Shown: in pieces, positions 25,668-35,000 of the stretch | Position numbering within the stretch: the first letter of the stretch is position 1 | Layout: each line of letters opens with the position of its first letter | Notes under the pieces: generated by a model | Seen by the model: the letters and a program-made list of their open reading frames with translations, nothing else | What the model was told of the DNA's origin: nothing | Databases searched by the model: none | Source of the DNA: Acidobacteriota bacterium | GTDB taxonomy: Bacteria; Acidobacteriota; Blastocatellia; RBC074 | DNA length: 47,461 nt | NCBI GenBank assembly: GCA_016789605.1 | Contig: JAEUQO010000260.1 | Location: forward strand, 1 to 47,461 | Direction of reading: 5' to 3' | Made by a program: the position numbers and the translations under genes

Positions 25668-26228
25668 ATGTGGTTGATTGTTGGTCTTGGCAACCCCGGC
25701 CCGAAATACGAGTGGACGCGCCATAACTGCGGATTTCTGGTTATTGATGAATTGGCGCGGCGTGCGGGACGCGATGTCAAACTGTCAGAATGCCAAGCGC
25801 TCACTGCGCGTGCGGCCTTTAACGGACAAGAGGCATTGTTAGTTAAACCGCAGACATTCATGAATCTTAGCGGCGTTTCTGTTGCTGGATTACGTGAAAA
25901 GTATGAAGTCAAAGACGCCGCTCATATTCTTGTAATCAGTGATGATTTTGCCTTGCCGTTTGGTAAATTGCGCTTACGCCCGCAAGGCAGCGCTGGTGGG
26001 CATAACGGCTTAAAATCGCTCATTGCCAAACTCGGAACTGAAAAGTTCCCTCGGCTGCGGATAGGAATCGCGCCTGATCACCCGTTGACCAATTCAGCGG
26101 ATTTTGTGTTGGCAGAATTCCCGCGCAAAGACCGTGATGCTTTGGCAGAAATGGTTTCACGCGCCGCAGACGCTGTAGAAGAGATTTTGTCGAATGACAT
26201 TGCTTCGGTGATGTCAAAGTACAATTGA
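25668..26228 (+). CDS. pth: Peptidyl-tRNA hydrolase
   Basis: 186 residues, normal for bacterial Pth, which cleaves the ester bond of peptidyl-tRNA released from stalled ribosomes. Motifs: LIVGLGNPGPKYEWTRHNCGF (3-23) with catalytic His19, LLVKPQTFMNLSG with the conserved Asn, DDFALPFGKLRLRPQGSAGGHNGLKS with catalytic Asp and the GGHNGL loop, and FPRLRIGI. Cytoplasmic monomer. Start ATG 25668. rpsF follows after 86 bp containing leader-like structure. Confidence 0.98.
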   Translation: MWLIVGLGNPGPKYEWTRHNCGFLVIDELARRAGRDVKLSECQALTARAAFNGQEALLVKPQTFMNLSGVSVAGLREKYEVKDAAHILVISDDFALPFGKLRLRPQGSAGGHNGLKSLIAKLGTEKFPRLRIGIAPDHPLTNSADFVLAEFPRKDRDALAEMVSRAADAVEEILSNDIASVMSKYN

Positions 26229-26234
26229 TGCTGG

Positions 26235-26250
26235 TCAACCGCGCGGTTGA
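26235..26250. repeat. 16-bp perfect palindrome after pth
   Basis: TCAACCGC (26235-26242) and GCGGTTGA (26243-26250) form a perfect palindrome 7 bp after the pth stop. It lacks a T-run, so it is more likely a processing or protein-binding site than a terminator. Confidence 0.4.
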
Positions 26251-26256
26251 TCGCTC

Positions 26257-26287
26257 CTTGCCTGTCAGGTTCAACAGACCGGCAGGC
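26257..26287 (+). promoter_or_regulatory. Candidate S6:S18-type leader hairpin before rpsF
   Basis: A stem CTTGCC/GGCAGG (26257-26262 with 26281-26286) carries an inner TGT/ACA helix and an unpaired GACC next to the closing G, so an ACCG sits on the 3' side. Known rpsF leaders bound by the S6:S18 complex have a hairpin with a bulged CCG on the 3' side, just upstream of the rpsF ribosome-binding site. The position (14 bases before AGGAGG) fits. An alternative pairing GCCTG/CAGGC with GGT/ACC is also possible, so this is tentative. Confidence 0.35.
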
Positions 26288-26314
26288 TTTATAATCCACA
26301 AGGAGGAATAAGAC

Positions 26315-26713
26315 TTGAGAACTTACGAAATCGTGTTCATCTCGTCGCCAAATGCCAGCGACGATGATGTCAAGAAACTCACTTCCCAGCTCGAACATAC
26401 CATTACCGATAAAGGTGGCAAGGTCACCAAGGTCGAAGAGTGGGGTCGCCGTAAACTCGCCTATCGCATTCAGAAATTCGATGAAGGTACTTACACCGTC
26501 GTGTATCTGGAAGGCACTGGTCAGGAAGTCTTTGAAGTCGAGCGCCGCTTGCGCGTGACTGACTTCGTGATTCGTCATCTCGTTGTGCGCACAGACGAAG
26601 ACCTGAAGCGCGCCGCGAAAGTCAAAGCCAAGCGTAAAGCACCGCTTGCACCGCGCAACGTTGAAGAAGATTTCGAGGTTGAAGCGGACGATGACGATCT
26701 GGCTGATGAATAA
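26315..26713 (+). CDS. rpsF: 30S ribosomal protein bS6
   Basis: 132 residues. The start is TTG 26315, fixed by AGGAGG at 26301-26306; the protein then begins with the universal RTYEIVFI. Conserved bS6 features are VTKVEEWGRRKLAYRIQKFDEGTYTVVYLEG and VTDFVIRHLVVRTDE. The last 30 residues are an acidic tail (EEDFEVEADDDDLADE) longer than the E. coli core. bS6 pairs with bS18 on the 30S platform. First gene of the rpsF-rpsR-rplI operon. Confidence 0.97.
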   Translation: MRTYEIVFISSPNASDDDVKKLTSQLEHTITDKGGKVTKVEEWGRRKLAYRIQKFDEGTYTVVYLEGTGQEVFEVERRLRVTDFVIRHLVVRTDEDLKRAAKVKAKRKAPLAPRNVEEDFEVEADDDDLADE

Positions 26714-26750
26714 GTGCCGATAACCCAAGGTTACGAAAGCGAGGACTGTG

Positions 26751-27017
26751 ATGGCTGATATGGAAAACGACGACAAGAATGGCAAACCTCATCGCTCTGG
26801 ACGCCCGACGCGTCGCCGCCGTGTGTCAAAGCTGACGGCTGAGCGCATTGATTACATTGACTACAAAGACACGAAGTTGCTTCAGGCTTTCATCGCCGAA
26901 AACGGCAAGATTTTGCCGCGCCGTCTGACGGGCGTTTCTGCGTGGCAACAACGCAAATTGACCGAGGCGATCAAGCGTGCACGCAATCTGGCGCTGCTGC
27001 CGTACACGAAATACTAA
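26751..27017 (+). CDS. rpsR: 30S ribosomal protein bS18
   Basis: 88 residues from ATG 26751 (a GTG directly before it is less likely), with GAGG upstream. Conserved [26 protein letters not shown], then [26 protein letters not shown], match bS18 throughout. The N-terminus adds about 15 basic and polar residues. It binds bS6 and 16S rRNA. No Cys zinc ligands are present, so this is the zinc-free form. It sits 37 bp after rpsF. Confidence 0.97.
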   Translation: MADMENDDKNGKPHRSGRPTRRRRVSKLTAERIDYIDYKDTKLLQAFIAENGKILPRRLTGVSAWQQRKLTEAIKRARNLALLPYTKY

Positions 27018-27020
27018 GTT

Positions 27021-27071
27021 GTTCGTTGCACCGCTTCTGGGCGGTTTCCGGCTTCGGCTGGCACTACGAAC
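27021..27071 (+). promoter_or_regulatory. Three-way-junction RNA fold in the rpsR-rplI gap
   Basis: Outer stem GTTCGT (27021-27026) with ACGAAC (27066-27071), extendable by TGC/GCA around a CT bulge; second stem ACCGC/GCGGT (27030-27034, 27041-27045) with a TTCTGG loop; third stem CGGC/GCTG closed by a TTCG tetraloop in the stable cUUCGg context (27049-27060). It fills nearly the whole 69-bp gap and ends directly at the rplI GGAGG (27072-27076), so it could control rplI translation. No matching known leader comes to mind. Confidence 0.55.
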
Positions 27072-27086
27072 GGAGGAATTGAAGTT

Positions 27087-27548
27087 ATGCCAATGATGGA
27101 ACTTTTGCTCAAAGAAGATGTGGACAATCTGGGCGTGCGCGGCGATTTGGTCAAAGTTAAGCCTGGATATGGTCGCAACTACCTGTTGCCTCGCGGATTG
27201 GCGATTCAGGCCACGCCGGGCAACGTCAAACAGATTGAATTGCAGCGCAAAACGCTGTTGAAAAAAGAAGCCGCCGAACGCGACACGGCTTTGCAGCAAG
27301 CAGACTTGCTCAAAGAAGTGACGCTCGAATTTGCGCGCAAAGTCGGCGAACACGGGATTCTGTACGGGTCGGTTACTTCGATGGACATCGCCGAGGCGTT
27401 TGCCGCCAAAGGCTACGAAGTGGATCGTCGCCGCGTGCTGCTGAAAGACCCGATTAAAGAACCGGGAGAATTCGAAGTTCCGGTCAAGTTGCACCGCGAA
27501 GTCACGACGAACATCAAAGTCGTCGTTAAAGACGAAGCGGCCAGCTAA
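27087..27548 (+). CDS. rplI: 50S ribosomal protein bL9
   Basis: 153 residues. The N-terminal RNA-binding domain has MELLLKEDVDNLGVRGDLVKVKPGYGRNYLLPRGLA (the bL9 signature with GYGRNYL.P), a long connecting helix follows (KQIELQRKTLLKKEAAERDTALQQADLL), and the C-terminal domain ends LHREVTTNIKVVV. It binds 23S rRNA near the L1 stalk. GGAGG precedes ATG 27087 by about 10 bases. A clear terminator lies 87 bp downstream, ending the ribosomal protein operon. Confidence 0.98.
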   Translation: MPMMELLLKEDVDNLGVRGDLVKVKPGYGRNYLLPRGLAIQATPGNVKQIELQRKTLLKKEAAERDTALQQADLLKEVTLEFARKVGEHGILYGSVTSMDIAEAFAAKGYEVDRRRVLLKDPIKEPGEFEVPVKLHREVTTNIKVVVKDEAAS

Positions 27549-27634
27549 AACAAGACATTTCGGCGAATGCTTGTTGGCTTCGCCAAAATCAGACAGCAAC
27601 GGCTTGACGCACGTTGTTCTCTGCATGAATATGC

Positions 27635-27677
27635 GAGCGGAGTGAATGCCCACCGGGTTTTTCACTCCGCTCTTTTT
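27635..27677 (+). terminator. Rho-independent terminator after rplI
   Basis: GAGCGGAGTGAA (27635-27646) and TTCACTCCGCTC (27661-27672) form a perfect 12-bp stem with a 14-nt loop, followed by five T (27673-27677). It ends the rpsF-rpsR-rplI transcript, so dnaB at 27790 should have its own promoter. Confidence 0.9.
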
Positions 27678-27789
27678 CTCGTTATCCAACCCGCAACATT
27701 TTCGGTCTGAGCATTCAATTAGCTTGCCGTTGCGTATGACGTCCGCGTCGTTTGTTTCGGCACAGCACAATCTGTAAGTCACATACAAC

Positions 27790-29187
27790 ATGGCCAGGCA
27801 AGCAATGGCGGAAGACATCACGCTGGAAAAATCGCTACCGAGTAATCTGGACGCTGAGCGACTGATTCTGGGTGTGATTTTGCTCGACAACGTGACTGTG
27901 AACCAGTCGGTGGAAATTTTGAAGCCGGAAGATTTCTTCCTGCTTTCCCATCGTCTGATTTACGAAAAGATGCTGGCCTTGTATGAACAAGGGCGCGCGA
28001 TTGATCCGATTACTTTGCAAGAAGACCTGCGCCGCGCAGGGGAACTGGATCAGGTTGGCGGACCTGCTTATATCGCATCATTGTTTGACGGCGTACCTCG
28101 TTTCTCGAACATCGAAAACTACGCCAAAATCGTCAAGGGCAAATCCACGCTGCGCAAACTGATCAAGGCGTCAAACCAGATCATGGCGCTCGCTTTTGAC
28201 GACGAAGACGAGCCCGAAGCCATCCTGGATCAAGCGGAAAAGCTGATCCTTTCCATTGCCGAAGACCGTATCAAGCAAGGCTTCGTTCACATCGGCGAAG
28301 TCGCCAGCAATCAGCTCGAAGTCATCGAAGAAATCGCCGGTCGTCAGCAATTGATCACGGGCGTTGCCACAGGCTTTACCGATCTGGATTACATGACTGC
28401 GGGTTTGCAGCGCGGCGATTTGATCATCGTGGCGGCTCGTCCCAGTATGGGCAAAACGGCTTTCAGTCTGAACATTGCGCAAAATGCTGCGTTGGGGCAG
28501 GACTCGTCCGGGCGTCGTCACGATGATCGCGAAAAAGCCGTCGTCGGCGTCTTTTCGCTGGAAATGAGCAAAGAGCAGTTGGTGCAACGTCTGCTTTGCT
28601 CGCAAGCGCAAATTGACGCGCATCGAATGCGCAGCGGCATGCTCAACAAAGATGACTGGCGGCGTTTGGCGATGGCGGTGGCGGAACTTTCTGAAGCGGG
28701 CATTTACCTGGACGACACGCCCGGCATCAATGTGCTGGAAATGCGCGCGAAATGCCGCCGTCTGAAAAATGAGCGCAAGCGACTGGATTTGATCATCGTG
28801 GATTATTTGCAGTTGATGAGCGGTCGCGGACGAACGGAATCTCGCCAACAGGAAGTCTCGCAAATTTCGCGCGAACTCAAGATTCTGGCGAAAGAGTTGG
28901 GCGCGCCGTTGATCGCGCTTTCCCAGCTTTCGCGTGCGCCTGAGACGCGCACGGGCAACCACAAGCCGCAGCTTTCTGACCTGAGAGAATCCGGTTCAAT
29001 CGAACAGGACGCTGACGTCGTGATGTTCATTTACCGCGAAGAGGTTTACAAACCCGAAACCGAAAAGCAGAACATCGCTGAGATCATTATTGGCAAACAG
29101 CGTAATGGTCCGATTGGCAGTGTGGAATTGGTCTTCCGCAAATCGCTGACGCGCTTCCACGACATGATTCGCGAGGAGATGAGCTGA
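27790..29187 (+). CDS. dnaB: Replicative DNA helicase DnaB
   Basis: 465 residues. The N-terminal primase-interacting domain ([18 protein letters not shown]) is followed by the RecA-like helicase domain with Walker A RPSMGKTA (217-224), [10 protein letters not shown], Walker [11 protein letters not shown] (334-343) and the [10 protein letters not shown] arginine-containing loop. The hexamer unwinds DNA at replication forks. About 14 extra charged residues ([14 protein letters not shown], 236-249) are inserted after the Walker A helix. No intein. Start ATG 27790 lacks a strong Shine-Dalgarno sequence; ATG 27805 is an alternative. The stop overlaps the alr start (TGATG). Confidence 0.97.
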   Translation: MARQAMAEDITLEKSLPSNLDAERLILGVILLDNVTVNQSVEILKPEDFFLLSHRLIYEKMLALYEQGRAIDPITLQEDLRRAGELDQVGGPAYIASLFDGVPRFSNIENYAKIVKGKSTLRKLIKASNQIMALAFDDEDEPEAILDQAEKLILSIAEDRIKQGFVHIGEVASNQLEVIEEIAGRQQLITGVATGFTDLDYMTAGLQRGDLIIVAARPSMGKTAFSLNIAQNAALGQDSSGRRHDDREKAVVGVFSLEMSKEQLVQRLLCSQAQIDAHRMRSGMLNKDDWRRLAMAVAELSEAGIYLDDTPGINVLEMRAKCRRLKNERKRLDLIIVDYLQLMSGRGRTESRQQEVSQISRELKILAKELGAPLIALSQLSRAPETRTGNHKPQLSDLRESGSIEQDADVVMFIYREEVYKPETEKQNIAEIIIGKQRNGPIGSVELVFRKSLTRFHDMIREEMS

Positions 29188-30344
29188 TGTCGGAGCTTGT
29201 CTCTGATTCGCCTCTGCAACCGAAACGGCCTACCTGGGCTGAAATCTCTTTGCCCGCGCTTGCCCACAATTTTCAAACCCTCAAAGCGCTGCTGGCTGAC
29301 GGAACACAACTAATGGCCGTCGTCAAAGCGAATGCTTATGGTCACGGCGCGGTTGCTTGTGCGAAAGCGCTGGAAGCGGCTGGCGCAGACTGGTTCGGTG
29401 TCGCCCTCGTTGAAGAAGGCGTCGAGTTGCGCGAGTCTGGCATCAGCAAACCGATTTTTTGTTTGGGCGGCGGGTGGCGCACACAAGGCGAACTGATTCT
29501 CAAACACGAACTCACTCCAGCGCTCTTTCGTCTTGATCTGGCGGAGGAATTGGATGCGCTGGCCAAAGCCAACCAGCGCGTCATCAAATTTCACCTCAAA
29601 GTTGACACGGGAATGGGACGCCTGGGCATTCCCTGGACTGATGTCGAAGCCTTTGCGCAGCAGTTGCAACGCTTTTCCCAGCTTCGGCTGGACGGCGTGC
29701 TCACCCATTTTGCCGCCGCAGACGCTGCCACTAGCGATTACACCGATTTACAAATCGCGCGTTATCAGGCATCAGTCGCTACATTGCGTGCTCTTGGCTT
29801 CACGCCAACCTGGTTTCATCAAGCGAACAGCGCAGGGCTGCACGCGTATTCACAGGCACAAGGAAATCTTGCCCGCGCCGGAGCCGCAATGTACGGATTG
29901 GTTTCTGACGTGCTTTCGCCCAGATTGACGCGGCCCGAATTGCAGCCCGTGATGTCCTTGCGCTCGCGGATCGTCATGCTCAAGACGGTTCCTGCCGGTA
30001 CCTCTTTGGGATATGGCTGTACCTTTACGACTCCACGCGAGAGCCGAATTGCGACACTGCCGATTGGATATGCTGATGGATTACGCCGCGCACATTCCAA
30101 CCAAGGACGCATCATCATACGCGGCAAGTTCGCTCCGATCGTGGGACGAGTGAGCATGGATTTGACCATCGTTGATGTCACTGATGTGCCGGGCGTCGAA
30201 TTGGGCGACATTGTGACCTTGCTGGGGGCACAAGACGGATTGTGTTTGCGCGCCGAAGAACTGGCCGCGCAAATTGAGACCATTTCCTATGAGATCGTCA
30301 CGGGGATTTCAGCGCGCGTCCCTCGCGTGCACATCACCGCTTGA
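29187..30344 (+). CDS. alr: Alanine racemase
   Basis: 385 residues. Converts L-alanine to D-alanine for peptidoglycan, using pyridoxal phosphate. The PLP lysine is Lys47 in [12 protein letters not shown]; the second catalytic base is Tyr276 in [22 protein letters not shown] and [16 protein letters not shown] are the conserved C-terminal domain motifs. Both catalytic residues are intact. Cytoplasmic dimer. The ATG overlaps the dnaB stop by one base (TGATG), so translation is coupled; dnaB-alr adjacency is common in bacteria. Confidence 0.97.
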   Translation: MSELVSDSPLQPKRPTWAEISLPALAHNFQTLKALLADGTQLMAVVKANAYGHGAVACAKALEAAGADWFGVALVEEGVELRESGISKPIFCLGGGWRTQGELILKHELTPALFRLDLAEELDALAKANQRVIKFHLKVDTGMGRLGIPWTDVEAFAQQLQRFSQLRLDGVLTHFAAADAATSDYTDLQIARYQASVATLRALGFTPTWFHQANSAGLHAYSQAQGNLARAGAAMYGLVSDVLSPRLTRPELQPVMSLRSRIVMLKTVPAGTSLGYGCTFTTPRESRIATLPIGYADGLRRAHSNQGRIIIRGKFAPIVGRVSMDLTIVDVTDVPGVELGDIVTLLGAQDGLCLRAEELAAQIETISYEIVTGISARVPRVHITA

Positions 30345-30520
30345 CGCCTGTGCAGCGAAGTGGTTTTATGACGCCGCTTTCAATTTCACACTTACCTGAA
30401 CAACTAAACGCGCCATTGCTGCACCAGCACCCATTTGTTTGGCAGTTCGCAATGCGCTGATCGTCGGACTTCGGGCAAGCGATACGCTTTGCCGGACTTT
30501 TCCTGAGGAGAACTTTCGCA

Positions 30521-31165
30521 ATGAAACTGAGACTGATCTTGTTCAGCATTCTGATCTCGCTGTCCCTGGCGCTGACTGCCTTTGCACAAGCCAAGAAAGA
30601 CAGCGAAAAAGGCTTCAAAAAGATCACGGACGGCAAGAGCTTCAAAGGCTGGAAATCGGCTGAAGAGAACAAAGAAACCTGGACGTTCAAAGACGGCGCG
30701 TTTGTTGCGCACGGTCCGCGCTGCCACTTGTTCTATGTCGGGGATGATAAACCGTTTGTGAATTTCGAACTGAAGCTGGACGTGATGACTGAGCCCGGTT
30801 CAAACGGCGGCATCTACTTCCACACAGCCTATCAACCGACGGGATGGCCCAAAGCCGGATTCGAAGTGCAGGTTAACCAGACGCATACTGACTGGAAAAA
30901 GACCGGCAGTTTATATGATGTCGTGAACGTCAAAGAACAGTTGATGAAAGACAATGAGTGGTATACCTATCACATCATCGTGAAAGATAAGCACGTCACC
31001 ATCAAAGTGAATGACAAAGTCGCGGTGGAGTGGGATCAGCCAGCGGATCGTCAGGCGGGCAAGGATTTTGCCCGTATGCTCGACAAAGGCACATTTGCGC
31101 TGCAAGCCCATGACCCGAAGAGCATCGTCTCGTACAAAAACATCCGTGTGAAACGCTTGAACTAA
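30521..31165 (+). CDS. Secreted DUF1080 (3-keto-disaccharide hydrolase) protein
   Basis: 214 residues with a signal peptide ([21 protein letters not shown]). The mature part is a single DUF1080/LamG-like beta-sandwich: [61 protein letters not shown], and the final [12 protein letters not shown]. The N-terminal 'LF.GKsl.gW' and the 'f.l..e.r...g.NSGi..R' pattern are the family signature. Some members hydrolyse 3-keto-glycosides, others have only a binding role. GAGGAGA precedes ATG 30521. It is followed by a terminator, so probably monocistronic. A link to the GMC oxidoreductase at 35838 is possible. Confidence 0.92.
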   Translation: MKLRLILFSILISLSLALTAFAQAKKDSEKGFKKITDGKSFKGWKSAEENKETWTFKDGAFVAHGPRCHLFYVGDDKPFVNFELKLDVMTEPGSNGGIYFHTAYQPTGWPKAGFEVQVNQTHTDWKKTGSLYDVVNVKEQLMKDNEWYTYHIIVKDKHVTIKVNDKVAVEWDQPADRQAGKDFARMLDKGTFALQAHDPKSIVSYKNIRVKRLN

Positions 31166-31182
31166 CTTGGTTTATGTCGTGG

Positions 31183-31212
31183 TGTCGGACAATTGGCCTG
31201 AATTGTCCGACA
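31183..31212 (+). terminator. Terminator hairpin after the DUF1080 gene
   Basis: TGTCGGACAATT (31183-31194) and AATTGTCCGACA (31201-31212) form a perfect 12-bp stem with loop GGCCTG, followed by TCGCTTTT. The T-run is delayed and short, so efficiency is uncertain. Confidence 0.75.
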
Positions 31213-31281
31213 TCGCTTTTGCACAGATGCCGCTGATTTGCCAAATCCTGTTTATTTACAGCTAGGGCTCCCTCAACTTAA

Positions 31282-31320
31282 CCGTTAGCCCGCTCTCGAC
31301 TAACGGATAGATCAGTCGAG
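31282..31320 (+). ncRNA. H-type pseudoknot candidate
   Basis: CCGTTAG (31282-31288) pairs with CTAACGG (31300-31306), and CTCGA in its loop (31295-31299) pairs with TCGAG (31316-31320). This gives stems of 7 and 5 bp, loops of 6 and 9 nt and no gap between the coaxial stems, all within known H-type geometry. Alternatively CTCGACT/AGTCGAG is a competing hairpin. No known riboswitch was recognised. Confidence 0.3.
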
Positions 31321-31415
31321 CAGTTGGCTGGGCATTTTGTCTGGGGGGAGTCTAAGTTGCTGTGCGCACAAATGTTAGTTATCCTGGGCAAGAGCGAGAT
31401 TGGTATTACCAAAAT

Positions 31416-31445
31416 TTGACACTATCGCAGGCTGCGTGCTATAAC
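31416..31445 (+). promoter_or_regulatory. Sigma-70 promoter upstream of the TonB-dependent receptor
   Basis: TTGACA (31416-31421, perfect) and TATAAC (31440-31445, 5 of 6) are 18 bp apart. Transcription would start near 31452. It is the strongest promoter match I found in the window. Confidence 0.6.
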
Positions 31446-32064
31446 CCGCCGCGTCATTCGGAACTATCTGACTGACAGTCATTTCCATCAGATTCCACAC
31501 AAACACAGAAGAAGAAAAATCACCATAGCTTTGCTGGCTTGAGTCGTTAACAGGGAAGGACGTGGCGTGTAACCCGCGCTACTGGGAGAGGGACGGGTGT
31601 CGGTTCTTCTTGTGCTTCTTACCTTTTGCTTTCTATAGCGCCGCTAGGGGTCTACGGCGGCGGATTCGGTTGTCAAACAATACAACAGTTTTGTCATCTG
31701 CTTTTTCCATCCCCCAATTTGGTAATGGCAGTCTGCCAGAGTCTCTGGAGATTAGAGCGAATTGTCTCAACTGACAATCTGCGCTGGCTAAGCCGGATCA
31801 AGGAGTCCACGACTACGCCAATTGTAACGAGCTGGCACATTGCTCAATATGCGAACCGATGTCTGAATTTGGCACGGATCGTGAGCGTGACTGGCTATGG
31901 AGTTAACTCGACACGAGCAGGTTCGCTGCACAGTCCGCAGTAGAATCAACGGTTCGCTTCGTTACTGTGTTGCATCCGCCAACCTGCTGGTAAGCACCCT
32001 ACCGTAAGACTGAAGCCCAGGGCTTCAACGATACCCCAACGAGAAACCACACGGAGGTTTTGAT

Positions 32065-35000
32065 ATGTCTTGCAGAGAGCATTTAAGAATGATTGTGCTG
32101 CTGATCGCCTGCCTGGCGTGCCTGACGGCAACCGGGGTGGCGCAATCAGATCGTGGCACGATCACCGGAACCGTGGTTGATGGCACGGGCGCGGCTGTTC
32201 CTGGAGCCACCGTGACCGCCACAAATCAGGCAACCAATGCGTCTTCCAATGCGGTGACAACCAAAGAAGGCGTCTATACCATCCCGGCGTTGCCGCCGGG
32301 CGCATACAAAATCCGCGTTGAGAAGACCGGCTTCAAGGCTGCTGAAGTCGCTGGCGTCACGCTGACCGTCGGCAACACCACCAGCGCGAATGTCACGTTG
32401 TCGGTCGGGCAGGTAAGTGAAACCGTGGAAATCGCGGCGGCAGGCGGCGCGCAAGTGCAGACCGAAAACGCCAAGATTTCTTCGCAGGTTTCCAACAAGC
32501 AGATTGACCAACTGCCGTTGGTGGTGAGCGGTACGATGCGCAGCCCATTTGATTTGACGCTGCTCACGCCGGAATCCAAGCCCATCGGGCTCGGCGGAGA
32601 CGCAGGCGTGCAAGGTCCTGGTTACACATCGAACTTCTCGTTGGGCGGTGGCCAGGGCGGTACCTGGGGCATCACGCTCGACGGCGCTTCGTCTGGCACC
32701 AGCCGCTTCGGTTCGACCGAATGGGCCAGCTTGAATACGCCTTCGATTGATGCGATCACCGAATTTGCGGTGGACACCAACGGGTTCAAGGCCGAATCCG
32801 GTCGTGCGCAAGGCGGCAGTTTGAACTTCTCATCCCGCTCAGGCACGAACGAATATCACGGCACGGTCTATGAATTTGCGCGCAATAACTATTTCGACGC
32901 GCGCAATTATTTCGAAAACCGCACCAGCACATTGAAACAGCACGATTACGGGCTGACCCTGGGCGGGCCGGTGCGCATTCCGTGGGTGTACAACGGCAAG
33001 AACAAAACCTTCTTCTTCGGGTCGGCGGAATGGTTCCGCAATCGCGCCGGGTCCAACAGCTTTGTGACGTCAGTGCCGACGTCCGAAATGTACAACGGCG
33101 ATTTCAGCAAGTGGGTGGATCCGACCGGCAAAGTGTTGCCGATCTATGACCCCGCGACCACGCGCGCCAATCCGAACTACAACGCCGGCCTGCCGATCAG
33201 CGAATCGAACCCGCGGTTCATTCGCGACCCGTTCCCGAATAACCAGATTCCGGCAAACCGCATTAGCCCGTTGGCCAAGAAATATCTGGAATACGTTGGC
33301 AATACGGTGTTTCCGAATGCGGCAGGCGCTCCGGGAACGTATGCTTACGTCAACAATAACTATCGCAGTTTCGCAGGCAGTTCACTTTTCCCCTGGACGA
33401 AGTGGAGTGTGAAACTCGATCACAACTTCTCTGAGAAACACAAAATCAGCGGTCTCTATAACTACGGTCTGAGCGAAGTGTTGCCCGGCGTGGACGGGTT
33501 CCCGCAATTGCCCGCTTCGGTCAGTAACTTCCGCTATACGCAACAAGACAGTCACGTATACCGCGTGAATTACACCTGGACGATTTCGCCGACATTGGTC
33601 AATTACGCTTATGGCGGCGTCAACTGGTGGAAGCAGTTCAACTACACGCCGAATATCGGCGGCGGTTGGAAAAATCGCGGCATCTGCTTGCCAGGCGCTT
33701 TTAACTGCGACGAAGCCTTGTTGCAAGTCGAGTATCAAAGCGACGGATATACAGCGTGGGGCGGCTCGAACGGTGACGGTTCAGAAAACCCGATCTTCAC
33801 CATCGGCGACGATCTGACCGTGATCAAAGGCAGCCACACCATCAAAGGCGGCTACTTGTACGAACGCCTGCACTACAACGGCTTTGGTCGGCAAACGCTG
33901 GCTGGTCTGGTGCGTGTGAGCCGTGCGCAAACCAGCATTCCGCAAAGCGGCAACTCCGCCCTGGGTGGCGGCAACAGCTTTGCTTCATTCTTGCTGGGCG
34001 AAGTCAACGGCGCACAAACCGAAAATGATCGGTTCGTCCGTCAGTACTGGCGTGGTCACGCGGCGTACATCCAGGATGACTGGAAGGTCAATTCCAAGCT
34101 GACGCTCAACTTTGGCTTGCGCTATGACGTGACTTTGCCGCCGCTCGAACGCGACGATAAATGGAGCGACTTCGATCCGTTCACGCCGAATCCGCGCGCC
34201 GATAATCGGTTGGGGGCGTTGCGTTTCGCAGGCTTCAATCAAGGCGAAGTCGGCAAACGCACGCTGGTAGAAGGCTGGTACAAAGGCTTCGGTCCGCGCT
34301 TCAGCTTTGCCTATAGCCCGGATCAGAAAACCGTCGTGCGCGGCGGTGTTGGCCGTACTTTCGGGTTGGTGCGTACGACTTCCGGTTCGACCCACTTTGC
34401 GGGCGCGATCCAGATTTACAGCGTGCCTTCGCCGGACGGCATCAACCGCTTGTTCAAACTCGACGATGGGTTCATCGTCAACGGTGTGAACACTGTGCCG
34501 CAACCACCGAGCACCGATCCTGGATTCAACACCAACGCCGATGTGGATTGGTGGCAATATCAGGAAGTTTCGCGCTTGCCGGAAAACTGGAACTGGACGT
34601 TGTCGTTGCAACGGGAATTGCCGGGCAAATTCCTGGTGGAAGCTTCGTACAACGCTTCGATCGGTGTGCATCTGATGGCGGGCTTGCTTAACTATAATCA
34701 ACTGCCGTCGCAGTACATTTACGATCCGAAGATTCAGCCGTTGTTGGGGCAGCGCATTGATTCGGCGGCAGTGCGTGCCGCTGGATTTAGCAAACCGTAT
34801 CCGTCATTCCCGGATAACCTTTCGTTGGATCGTGCGTTGCGGCCTTTCCCGCAATACGCCAACATCAACACCTGGAGCGGCAACGGTGACCGCAGCGGTC
34901 ACTCGACCTATCACGCGGCCATCATCAAGATGGAGCGCCGCGTTTCGACGGGCGTGTACCTGCAGGGTTCATACGTGTTCTCGAAACTCATCACCAATAC

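Larger units (their letters stand above)
31213..32064 (+). other. Long untranslated region before the TonB-dependent receptor
   Basis: About 850 bp with no believable gene: short open frames here show no recognisable sequence. It holds a strong sigma-70 match (31416-31445), an H-type pseudoknot candidate (31282-31320), and a small GAAGCCC-A-GGGCTTC palindrome (32012-32026) close to the receptor's Shine-Dalgarno sequence. If the promoter is used, the receptor mRNA has a leader of roughly 610 nt. Confidence 0.6.

Noticed and set aside
26290..26295. TATAAT as a -10 box for rpsF
   Set aside because: It would start transcription at the AGGAGG itself, leaving almost no leader, and no -35 sequence lies 16-18 bp upstream.
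31626..31943. A 105-codon open frame before the TonB receptor
   Set aside because: Unusual composition, no Shine-Dalgarno sequence and no recognisable protein features; likely chance in an untranslated region.
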